From Erysipelotrichaceae bacterium (GTDB lineage: Bacteria; Bacillota_I; Bacilli_A; Erysipelotrichales; Coprobacillaceae): DNA of 7,577 nt. The stretch is from positions 1-7,577 of the forward strand of contig JAJQGQ010000116.1 in assembly GCA_021200395.1 (NCBI GenBank). The letters are read 5' to 3'. Positions 1-6,582 of the stretch are shown here, in pieces. The first letter of the stretch is position 1, and each line of letters starts with the position of its first letter. The translations under genes and the position numbers were made by a program. A model generated the notes under the pieces. That model was not told where the DNA came from and did no database searches. It saw nothing but the letters and a program-made list of their open reading frames with translations.

Positions 1-2
1 GT

Positions 3-737
3 GGTATATATGAAAGAAATGATATTCAAGTCAGAACTAAAGAAGGCTTAGAATTATATAAAGGATTTTGGAAAGGAACCAATTTACCAACAACAACAAT
101 CATTAATGAAAATGATATTTTACTTTATGTTGATTTTGAAAATGGTCAAAAAACAGGCTATTTCTTAGATCAAAAAGCTAATAGATATTTACTTAGAAAG
201 ATGGCTCATGATAAGAAAGTATTAGATTGTTTTAGTCATACAGGTGGTTTTGCTTTGAACGCAGCTAAAGGTGGAGCTAAAGAAGTTGTAGCAGTTGATG
301 TATCTCAAACTGCTTTAGATCAAGGTTTAGAAAATGCAAAACTTAATCATTTGGAGGATAAGATTACTTTTACAAAAGCTGATGTGTTTGATTATTTGGA
401 TACATTAAATGTTGGTGATTTTGATATTATTGTGCTTGATCCACCAGCCTTTACAAAATCAAGAAAAACAATTCAAAGTGCTTATTTTGGTTATAAGAAA
501 ATAAACAAGAAAGCTATGGAATTGTTAAATAATGGTGGTTATTTAGTAACATGTAGCTGTTCGCGTTTTATGGAAGTAGATAATTTTGAGAAGATGTTAA
601 AGGAATCAGCTCAAGAAGCAGGTGTTGTATTGAAACAAGTTTCAATGACACAGCAAAATGTAGATCATCCAATATTATGGACCATGGAAGAAACATCTTA
701 TTTGAAATTTTATATTATGCAGATTATAAAGGAGTAA
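3..737 (+). CDS. rlmI: Class I rRNA large subunit methyltransferase, RlmI type (5' end outside window)
   Basis: The frame is open from base 3 to the TAA at 735-737, giving 244 residues; the gene starts before the window. The ATG at 201 is internal, because the codons before it encode conserved family sequence (GIYERND near residue 1, an ENGQKTGYFLDQ block at about 47-58). The visible part covers the end of the central domain and the whole Rossmann methyltransferase domain: SAM-binding motif I (LDCFSHTGGF, about 74-83), DPPAF (about 146-150) and TCSCS with the likely catalytic cysteine (about 183-187). RlmI enzymes make 5-methylcytosine at position 1962 (E. coli numbering) of 23S rRNA and are roughly 390-400 residues, so about 150 residues including the N-terminal PUA domain are missing. 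The peptidase gene follows after 3 nt, with its ribosome site inside this gene's end, so the two are probably co-transcribed. The family is clear; the exact target base is inferred. Confidence 0.88.
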   Translation, partial: GIYERNDIQVRTKEGLELYKGFWKGTNLPTTTIINENDILLYVDFENGQKTGYFLDQKANRYLLRKMAHDKKVLDCFSHTGGFALNAAKGGAKEVVAVDVSQTALDQGLENAKLNHLEDKITFTKADVFDYLDTLNVGDFDIIVLDPPAFTKSRKTIQSAYFGYKKINKKAMELLNNGGYLVTCSCSRFMEVDNFEKMLKESAQEAGVVLKQVSMTQQNVDHPILWTMEETSYLKFYIMQIIKE

Positions 738-743
738 ATTATG
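728..743 (+). promoter_or_regulatory. Ribosome binding site of the peptidase gene, overlapping the rlmI stop
   Basis: AAAGGAG at 728-734 runs directly into the TAA stop of the methyltransferase (735-737) and lies 6 nt before the ATG at 741-743. This fixes the peptidase start and suggests translation of the two genes is linked. Confidence 0.75.
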
Positions 744-2478
744 GATAAACAATGGAGTTTAAAAGAATTATATGAAAGTTTTGAAGACCAAAAGTTCTTA
801 GATGATATTCAGTGCATTCAAACTACATTAGATAATATGAAAGATATACCTAATAGTGATATTACCGAAGAAAATCTAAAACATTATTTAGAAACTGAAA
901 ATGAACTTGATGATTTAGTAGGTAAAGTCTATGCATTTATATCTCTTACAATGAATGCCAATACCCAAGATCAAAATGCTATCAAGTATGCATCCATGAT
1001 TGAAAATATATTAGCATCATTTGCGGCAACAAGTGCCAAAATTCAAAAATGGCTAGGAAAATTTGACTTAGATGAATTACAAGATCCTTATATCTTAGAA
1101 CATATGTATTTCTTAAAGGAAACAAGGAAGAACAATACCCATTTACTAGATGATCAAAGTGAAGAGGTATTAGCTAAAATGAAAACAACAGGTTCTTCTG
1201 CTTGGCTTAAATACAAAGATCAACTCATTTCATCAATGAAAGTAACCATTGATGATAAATCATATCCACTAACAGAAGTTCTTAATATGGCTTATGATAA
1301 AGATGTTAATGTAAGAAAGAAAGCTTATGAAGCCGAAGTGAATTTATGGACCTGTAGAACAAGGCGTTGCAAGTGCTTTAAATGCAATCAAAGGAGAAGC
1401 TATTACTGTCGCAAATCTAAGAGGTTATGATTCCGTGCTGGCAAGAACTTTAGAAGATTCAAGAATGTCTCAAAAGACATTGGATGTTCTATTAAAGACA
1501 ATGCAAAAGGCATTACCTTTGTTTGAAAGATTTTATTTATTAAAAGCTCAAGCTTTAGGCTATCAAAATGGTTTGCCTTGGTATGAATTATATGCACCTT
1601 TGGGTAAAAGTGATAAAGAATATCCTTATGAAGAGGGGTGCCAATATGTCATTAAACAATTTTCTACTTTCTCATCTCATTTAGGTGAATTTGCTAAAAA
1701 AGCTATTGAAAACGAATGGTTAGATGTTTATCCTAGAGAGGGTAAAGTAGGGGGTGCTTTCTGTCACAATCTTCACTCAATTGGTGAGAGTCGTTTCTTA
1801 TTGAATTATGGTAATCAATTTAGTGATGTCGTGACAATGGCTCATGAATTAGGACATGGATTTCATGGCGAATGTCTCAATAATGAGTATGCTATCAACT
1901 CTGATTATCCAATGCCAATCGCCGAAACAGCCTCAACTTTTTGTGAAACCATTGTCAAAAAAGCTGCTTTAAAAGAAGTTGATGTTCAAGAAAAACTCAA
2001 TATTCTAGAAACAGAATTAACAGATTGTGCACAAGTTATTGTTGATATTTATTCACGCTTCTTATTTGAAAGTCGTTTTATTGAACAAAGAGAGAATGGC
2101 CCATTGTCAGTAGATGAAATTAAAGGACTCATGATTCAAGCACAAAAAGAAGCCTATGGACATGGTTTAGATTATAACTATTTACATCCTTATATGTGGA
2201 CTTGGAAACCTCATTATTATGAAGCCGATTACGCTTTCTATAATTTCCCATATGCTTTTGGCTTATTGCTTGCTAAAGGTTTATATGGTTTATATCAAAA
2301 ACAAGGATCTAGCTTTGCGAATACTTATGAAAAATTCTTATCATTAACTGGTAAAAATGATTTGGTTGATGTTGGTAAGAGTGTGGGAATTGATTTAGAA
2401 AGTGAAGCTTTCTGGCAAAATTCTATTGATATGATCAAGGAGGATATTGATTTATTTGAAAATTTATTAAAGAAATAG
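741..2478 (+). pseudogene. pepF: M3 family oligoendopeptidase (PepF type), interrupted by a frameshift
   Basis: This is a cytosolic zinc metallopeptidase that cleaves short peptides. It is split between two frames. From ATG 741 the frame encodes about 204 family-like residues (WSLKELYESF at the start, as in PepF-related M3 enzymes), then an unrelated Cys/Arg-rich tail to TGA 1428-1430. From about 1354 the peptidase continues one base over (VEQGVASALNAIKGE, LRGYDSVL, then to TAG 2476-2478). Joining the frames gives about 578 residues, close to the usual 590-600. The downstream half keeps HELGH (codons 1843-1857), the third zinc ligand Glu (codon 1924-1926, AETAST) and the C-terminal HYY...FYNFPYAFG block. 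The break corresponds to one extra base or two missing bases between about 1342 and 1354. Nothing else is damaged, so it is either a recent mutation or a sequence error. GTG 1435 opens the second frame but has no ribosome site at a proper distance. The family is secure; activity as written is doubtful. Confidence 0.88.
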
Positions 2479-2503
2479 ACATTGCTTAAGCAATGTCTTT
2501 TTT
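2477..2503 (+). terminator. Intrinsic terminator after the peptidase gene
   Basis: A perfect stem of GACATTGC (2478-2485) and GCAATGTC (2490-2497), extendable by one A-T pair, has a TTAA loop and is followed by six T (2498-2503). It begins inside the peptidase stop codon and closes the rlmI-pepF unit. Confidence 0.9.
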
Positions 2504-2519
2504 AAACTCTTTTTATAAG

Positions 2520-2528
2520 TGTTATAAT
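2520..2528 (+). promoter_or_regulatory. Probable extended -10 promoter for the membrane protein gene
   Basis: TGTTATAAT is an exact TGn-TATAAT extended -10 element directly after the preceding terminator. The best -35 candidate (TTTAAA, 2501-2506, 16-bp spacer) is poor, as is common with extended -10 promoters. The predicted transcript start, near 2535, would leave a leader of only about 12 nt with the ribosome site almost at its 5' end. Confidence 0.5.
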
Positions 2529-2546
2529 AATCTAAGAGGTGTTTTT

Positions 2547-3173
2547 ATGAATGATAAGAAACTTAATATGATTTATAAAGTATGTTGTGTTATATATGTT
2601 ATATTTCTTATTTATGCATTATATAGAAATTGGATGGGAAAGTATTTTTTTGTAACAATTAGTTCTTGTTATTTGCCTTTTATGGCTCCATTAATAGTAC
2701 ATATCTTAAAAGTTAAACTACCGACTGAATTTTATATTGTCAATATTATATTTGTTTTTATGGCAAGTTTATGGGGTAGTTGTTTAGGTGGTTATCAGAT
2801 TGCTTATTTTGATAAGGTAGTCCATACTTTTTGTGGTGTTATATTTGCTGAATTGTTTTATTTGTTGTATAAGTATTATCTTAGAGATGATAAACGAAAG
2901 AGTTTAATGTTTATATTTATTAATGGCCTTAATATGGCTACAGCTATGGTATGGGAGTTTTATGAATTCTTAATGTTGTATTTTTTTCAATATGATGCAA
3001 TAAGAAATAGTACAGGTGTTTATGATACGATTACCGATATGATGGTTGCAACTATTGGTGGTTTATTATTAAGTTTGTATCTCATACATTATGATCAAGA
3101 TAAGAAAAATCATTTCTTTGTATCTTTAGAAAGAAAAACATATTTGATGAATAAAAAGAATTCAGTTGACTGA
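2547..3173 (+). CDS. YjdF-like (DUF2238-type) integral membrane protein, function unknown
   Basis: The product is 208 residues. I chose ATG 2547 because AAGAGGTG (2534-2541) lies 5 nt upstream; the longer in-frame start at 2493 lies inside the preceding terminator. Hydrophobic stretches at about 8-26, 33-53, 60-80, 92-110, 118-136 and 166-181 suggest five or six membrane passes, ending in a charged cytosolic-type tail. Conserved-looking polar residues sit in or beside the helices: FDKVVH...G (89-97), WEFYEF (136-141) and YDTITDMM (159-166). This D..(L/V)H...G / WE..E / DT..D pattern and the length match my memory of the YjdF/DUF2238 family (E. coli YjdF is about 209 residues), whose biochemical role is not established. 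Such buried charged residues could be metal, proton or lipid-headgroup contacts, but that is speculation. The gene is monocistronic, between two terminators, and convergent with scrB. Confidence 0.72.
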   Translation: MNDKKLNMIYKVCCVIYVIFLIYALYRNWMGKYFFVTISSCYLPFMAPLIVHILKVKLPTEFYIVNIIFVFMASLWGSCLGGYQIAYFDKVVHTFCGVIFAELFYLLYKYYLRDDKRKSLMFIFINGLNMATAMVWEFYEFLMLYFFQYDAIRNSTGVYDTITDMMVATIGGLLLSLYLIHYDQDKKNHFFVSLERKTYLMNKKNSVD

Positions 3174-3182
3174 ATTCTTTTA
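3153..3182. terminator. Bidirectional terminator shared by the membrane protein gene and scrB
   Basis: A perfect 12-bp stem pairs 3154-3165 (AAAAGAATTCAG) with 3170-3181 (CTGAATTCTTTT) around a TTGA loop. Because the outer pairs are A-T, it gives a U-tract on either strand. The stop codon of the + strand gene (3171-3173) lies inside the stem, and the scrB stop (3182-3180 on the - strand) touches its edge. Confidence 0.85.
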
Positions 3183-4559
3183 TACTATATGATAACTATT
3201 CATTGTATGATAATCTATTGTCATATCTTGATCAAAGGTTATATTAGTATCTTCTAGATTATCATAAACTCTTGTGGTAAAGACTTCTTCACCATGATTG
3301 ATAAAGATCTCTAATGAAGATGTATCAGAATAAATATCTATTTCATTTATATGATCAATTTCTATATGTCTATCTTTTCTACCATAACCAGATTCACCTA
3401 ATGATAGTGTTAGAATGATACCATCATAAGTAAGTATTACATCTTTTCTAAGTTTTATATGAAATAAGGAAGGAGTTAAAAAATGTATATGACAAACATG
3501 TGTTGAATAATGATATGTTTTATTTTTCTTTAAAAAGATGTGTTCTTCAGTATTGATAAGCTTATTTGTTTCGATTATTGGAAATTGATAAATATGATTA
3601 TTTTTTATAGATAGTATTCTTGGAAGTGTTAAGGCATGTTGCCAATAATATTCTACTGTAGGATTGATATAATCTGTATCAGGTAATCCCATCCAACCTA
3701 TTAATATTCTTCTGCCTTTTTCATCTTCAAATGTCTGTGGTGCATAGAAATCAAAACCATGATCTAATTCATGAAAATTACTAAAACCATTATCATAAAA
3801 GAAATAACCATTTTGATAGATATTTTCATACTTATAACCATCTTGATTCACACCTTGTGGACAAGTGATGAGGACAGTATGATTATCTAATTCAAATAAA
3901 TCAGGACATTCCCACATATAACCAAATGGATATGGTGTTGTAAGAGTTTTATCATATATCCAATGTTTTAAATCGTTAGATTTATATAACATGATGCAAC
4001 CAACACTATCTTTAGTTCTTGCTCCTAAAACTAAATAATATTGATTATCTTTTTTTATTATTTTAGGATCTCTTACATGACAACTCATATTATCAGGATA
4101 ATCTTCATTCTTTAATAAACATTCTTTATTAGAAAAATGGAAACCATCATCACTGTAAAAATAATTCACATAATGACCTCTACCCTCATTAATATAATCA
4201 TAATGACCTTCAAACTTAATATTTCCTGTATAGAAGAAATGGATACGATCATAATCAATAAAAGCACTACCAGAATAAGCACCATCTTTATCTATATCAC
4301 TATCAGGTACTATAGGAATATCTTCTTGCTTAAAAGTTATAAAATCTTTTGTTGAATAATGTCCCCAACCCTTATGTGCACCATAAGGGCTTAGTGGAGA
4401 ATATTGATAAAAGATATGATAGGTACCATGGAATTGACATAATCCGTTAGGATCGTTAAGCCAACCAACAGGAGGCATTAAGTGATATTTAAGTCGCCAG
4501 GAATCTCTGTTGACAATATCTTTATACTTTAATTCATATGATTTGAATTGATCTTTCAT
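3180..4559 (-). CDS. scrB: Sucrose-6-phosphate hydrolase (GH32 family)
   Basis: ScrB is a cytosolic beta-fructosidase that hydrolyses sucrose-6-phosphate to glucose-6-phosphate and fructose. The protein is 459 residues, within the usual 450-500 range, with no signal peptide. The GH32 five-bladed propeller motifs are intact: WLNDPNG (33-39, nucleophile D36), YSGSA (95-99), RDP (163-165, transition-state Asp 164), WECPDLF (216-222, acid/base E217), FYAPQTF (271-277) and GWMGLP (288-293). A C-terminal beta-sandwich follows, including SLEIFIN (415-421). The start ATG (4559-4557) shares one base with the scrA stop, and AAGGTG (4570-4565) lies 5 nt before it. The fused-EIIA sucrose transporter upstream points to the phosphorylated disaccharide as substrate; a role on fructo-oligosaccharides cannot be excluded from sequence. 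It is the last gene of the unit. No fructokinase gene follows it. Confidence 0.93.
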   Translation of the reverse strand: MKDQFKSYELKYKDIVNRDSWRLKYHLMPPVGWLNDPNGLCQFHGTYHIFYQYSPLSPYGAHKGWGHYSTKDFITFKQEDIPIVPDSDIDKDGAYSGSAFIDYDRIHFFYTGNIKFEGHYDYINEGRGHYVNYFYSDDGFHFSNKECLLKNEDYPDNMSCHVRDPKIIKKDNQYYLVLGARTKDSVGCIMLYKSNDLKHWIYDKTLTTPYPFGYMWECPDLFELDNHTVLITCPQGVNQDGYKYENIYQNGYFFYDNGFSNFHELDHGFDFYAPQTFEDEKGRRILIGWMGLPDTDYINPTVEYYWQHALTLPRILSIKNNHIYQFPIIETNKLINTEEHIFLKKNKTYHYSTHVCHIHFLTPSLFHIKLRKDVILTYDGIILTLSLGESGYGRKDRHIEIDHINEIDIYSDTSSLEIFINHGEEVFTTRVYDNLEDTNITFDQDMTIDYHTMNSYHIV

Positions 4560-4570
4560 TACTTCACCTT
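4557..4570 (-). promoter_or_regulatory. scrA/scrB translational coupling site (TAATG overlap plus ribosome site)
   Basis: On the - strand the scrA stop (4561-4559) and scrB start (4559-4557) form TAATG with a one-base overlap. The ribosome site AAGGTG lies within the last scrA codons. Ribosomes finishing ScrA can restart on ScrB, which would keep transporter and hydrolase in step. Confidence 0.8.
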
Positions 4571-6439
4571 CATTATTTTATCTTCATAATTTATTATTTC
4601 ATTCTCTATTATATCAAATTCTTTTTGATTTGTAATGAGAACAGGTGTTTCAGTTGATAATCCTTCTTTTGTAATCATATCTAAATCTATTTGTATTAAT
4701 GGTTGCCCAACTGTAACAGATTGATTGTTTTCAACTAATAATTTAAATGGTTTACCTTCTAAATTAACTGTATCCAAACCAATATGAATAAGTATTTCGA
4801 CACCATCATCACTCATTAAACCAATAGCATGATTTGTTGGAAATACCATCGTTATTTGACCATTGACAGGTGATTTTAATAAACCATCACTTGGTACAAT
4901 AACAACACCATCACCCATAGCTTTTGTAGCAAACATAGGATCACTACATGCACTAATAGGTTTCATTTCACCTTTTAAAGGTGCATAGATAACATTGTGT
5001 TCAACATTTTTTGTTGCTACGGCAAACTTTTTATTTTCTTCAGGAGTAATAAATCTTTTAAATAATACAACTGTAACAATGAAAGCTACGATAATAGAAA
5101 TACCCATACCAATAAAGTAATTTCCCCAACTTTGTGGTGCAATTGAAATAAAGCCTGGAAGTCCTGCTGTACCTAATGCCACAGCTAAAGTATTTGTAGC
5201 TGCAATATAAGCACTACCACAAGCTGAACCAATCATGGCACCATAAAAAGGATAGCGTAATTTTAATGTAACACCAAACATAGCTGGTTCAGTAATACCT
5301 AAGAAGGCTGAAATACCTGATGCTGAACAAATCGATTTGATTTTCTTATCTTTTGTACAGATAAGTACAGCCATAACTGCTGCTCCTTGAGCAACGTTAT
5401 TCATTGCTGCAGTAGGGAAGATAAATGATCCACCAGTTGTTTCAGCAGCTGCAATTAACTGAGTTTCTATTGCGATAAAACTGTGATGCATACCTGTTAA
5501 ACATATTGGTGCATAAAACAAACCAAAGAGTGCACCACCTACAAAGCCTAAAGAACTATAAACCCAAGTAATACCACTTGCAAGTAAATCACCAGCAGTT
5601 CTTAAAATAGGACCAACTAAAATGAATGTTAGAAAACCAGTCACTAATACAGATAGTAGTGGTGTTGATAAATTATCCAACCATGTAGGTGTTACTTTAT
5701 GTAATCTTTTTTCAATATTAGCCAAAATCCATGAAACAGCAAGTACTGGTAAAACTGTTCCTTGATAACCAACAGCTTCAACAGTCAATCCTAATACATT
5801 CCAAACTGGTATTTCTACACCAGTTCCTCTAGAATAAGCACTTAGTAAATCTGGATGCACCATAATCATACCCATGGCTGCTCCTAAATAAGGATTACCA
5901 CCAAATTTTTTAGTAGCACTAAAACCAATAAGAACAGGTAAGAAAGTAAATGCTGCATTTGAAAAAATATTAATCATAGCTGCAATATCAGTAAATTGTG
6001 GATATAAATCAATAACTGATTTATCAGCTACAAATAAACCTTGTGCAGTTAATACATTATAGATACCCATCAATAGACCACCTGCAACTATTGCTGGAAT
6101 AATAGGCACAAATATATCACTTAATAATTTAACAGCTCGTTGAATAATAGATCCTTCTTCTTCAGTTGTTTCGACTACTTCGTTATCATCTAAACCGAGA
6201 ATCTTTTTAACTTCATCACAAACTAAATTCACTAAACCAGATCCTAAAATGATTTGATATTGGGTCCCTGATTTAAATACACCTTTAACTTCAGGAATAT
6301 CCGTTAACTTATCTTCATTCACTAAATCATAATTTTTTAAAGTTAAACGTAATCTTGTAGCACAATGCATAGCACTTGTAATGTTGCTTTCACCACCAAC
6401 ATTTTCAATAATGTCTTTAGCAATTTTGTTGTAATCCAT
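4559..6439 (-). CDS. scrA: Sucrose-specific phosphotransferase system EIIBCA permease
   Basis: ScrA is a membrane permease that takes up sucrose and phosphorylates it to sucrose-6-phosphate using phosphate from HPr. The 626 residues hold three domains. The N-terminal EIIB domain (about 1-85) has phospho-cysteine C26 in the AMHCATRLRL motif. The EIIC domain (about 100-460) has many hydrophobic helices, the GMHHS (316-320) and GITEPAMFGV (381-390) signatures, and the NPYLGAAMG/HPDLL stretch (182-199) typical of sucrose/trehalose-group porters. The C-terminal EIIA domain of glucose type (about 495-615) has H537 (NHAIG) and the likely phospho-histidine H552 (LIHIGLD). Fused EIIA means no separate EIIA protein is needed. 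Sucrose rather than trehalose or beta-glucoside specificity is inferred from the EIIC sequence and from the adjoining GH32 hydrolase. The start is fixed by AAGGAGG (6456-6450), 10 nt upstream. Confidence 0.92.
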   Translation of the reverse strand: MDYNKIAKDIIENVGGESNITSAMHCATRLRLTLKNYDLVNEDKLTDIPEVKGVFKSGTQYQIILGSGLVNLVCDEVKKILGLDDNEVVETTEEEGSIIQRAVKLLSDIFVPIIPAIVAGGLLMGIYNVLTAQGLFVADKSVIDLYPQFTDIAAMINIFSNAAFTFLPVLIGFSATKKFGGNPYLGAAMGMIMVHPDLLSAYSRGTGVEIPVWNVLGLTVEAVGYQGTVLPVLAVSWILANIEKRLHKVTPTWLDNLSTPLLSVLVTGFLTFILVGPILRTAGDLLASGITWVYSSLGFVGGALFGLFYAPICLTGMHHSFIAIETQLIAAAETTGGSFIFPTAAMNNVAQGAAVMAVLICTKDKKIKSICSASGISAFLGITEPAMFGVTLKLRYPFYGAMIGSACGSAYIAATNTLAVALGTAGLPGFISIAPQSWGNYFIGMGISIIVAFIVTVVLFKRFITPEENKKFAVATKNVEHNVIYAPLKGEMKPISACSDPMFATKAMGDGVVIVPSDGLLKSPVNGQITMVFPTNHAIGLMSDDGVEILIHIGLDTVNLEGKPFKLLVENNQSVTVGQPLIQIDLDMITKEGLSTETPVLITNQKEFDIIENEIINYEDKIMKVK

Positions 6440-6449
6440 ACCTCTTTTT

Positions 6450-6456
6450 CCTCCTT
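6450..6456 (-). promoter_or_regulatory. Strong ribosome binding site of scrA
   Basis: AAGGAGG on the - strand is a full match to the anti-Shine-Dalgarno core, 10 nt before the ATG. A second purine stretch, AGAGG, sits closer to the start. Confidence 0.8.
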
Positions 6457-6467
6457 AATATTTATAA

Positions 6468-6485
6468 TATGGTATCGGTTCCACA
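6468..6485. promoter_or_regulatory. Probable ScrR operator O1 at the transcription start; also cre-like
   Basis: The 18-bp imperfect inverted repeat TATGGTATCGGTTCCACA has half-sites TATGGTATC and, on the other strand, TGTGGAACC. It covers about +1 to +18 of the scrA promoter, a standard position for LacI-family repression. On the - strand its core TGGAACCGATACCA matches the Bacillota cre consensus TGWAANCGNTNWCA at all positions except the two W bases, so CcpA may also bind. The ScrR assignment rests on proximity and on similarity to O2. Confidence 0.68.
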
Positions 6486-6490
6486 TCTAT

Positions 6491-6519
6491 AATATATCAC
6501 TATACAAATAGTTTGTCAA
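6491..6519 (-). promoter_or_regulatory. Promoter of the scrAB operon
   Basis: The - strand has a perfect -35 TTGACA (6519-6514), a 17-bp spacer, and TATATT (6496-6491) as -10 (5 of 6) preceded by TGA, giving an extended -10. Predicted transcription start is about 6486-6483, leaving a leader of about 45 nt before scrA. This is a near-consensus vegetative sigma promoter, so control probably comes from repression rather than activation. Confidence 0.88.
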
Positions 6520-6525
6520 CACTTT

Positions 6526-6543
6526 TATGGAACCAATTCCATA
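6526..6543. promoter_or_regulatory. Probable ScrR operator O2 upstream of the -35
   Basis: TATGGAACCAATTCCATA is an 18-bp inverted repeat with perfect 7-bp arms (TATGGAA/TTCCATA). It ends 6 bp upstream of the -35 hexamer, centred near -50. It shares the TATGGAACC half-site with O1, from which it is 58 bp away centre to centre. Confidence 0.7.
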
Positions 6544-6550
6544 TTTTTGT

Positions 6551-6582
6551 TAAAAAAAGTATTAAGATAACTTCTTAACACT
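6551..6582 (-). terminator. Intrinsic terminator of scrR
   Basis: On the - strand a 10-bp stem pairs AGTGTTAAGA (6582-6573) with TCTTAATACT (6567-6558), with one G-U pair and a 5-nt loop, followed by a T-run (6558-6552). The scrR stop codon (6564-6562) is inside the descending arm. It separates scrR transcription from the scrAB promoter. Confidence 0.82.

Noticed and set aside
74..84. GGAACCAATTT inside rlmI, resembling operator O2
   Set aside because: It lacks the matching second arm, is inside conserved coding sequence and is far from any promoter.
1347..1356. Programmed +1 frameshift signal in the peptidase
   Set aside because: There is no stop codon or rare codon at the shift point, no recognised slippery sequence and no obvious following stem; M3 peptidases are not known for recoding. 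Kept only as the least likely option in the findings.
1390..1404. AAAGGAG followed 5 nt later by ATT, as a possible internal restart for the second half of the peptidase
   Set aside because: These bases encode the family's conserved IKGE stretch, which explains the purine run. ATT is a very rare start, and a protein beginning there would lack the N-terminal lobe.
1403..1597. Open frame on the - strand (64 codons) across the peptidase
   Set aside because: It lies antisense to clearly conserved M3 peptidase sequence, has no ribosome site, and its product resembles nothing I recognise.
2493..2546. Upstream in-frame ATG extending the membrane protein by 18 residues
   Set aside because: It lies in the arm of the peptidase terminator and before the likely promoter; ATG 2547 has a good ribosome site.
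4137..4355. Open frame on the + strand (72 codons) inside scrB
   Set aside because: Low-complexity Ile/Thr/Met-rich product, antisense to the conserved GH32 propeller; a by-product of AT-rich codons.
6440..6483. Possible riboswitch or antiterminator target in the scrA leader
   Set aside because: The leader is only about 45 nt, with no competing hairpin or terminator, and no antiterminator gene is nearby.
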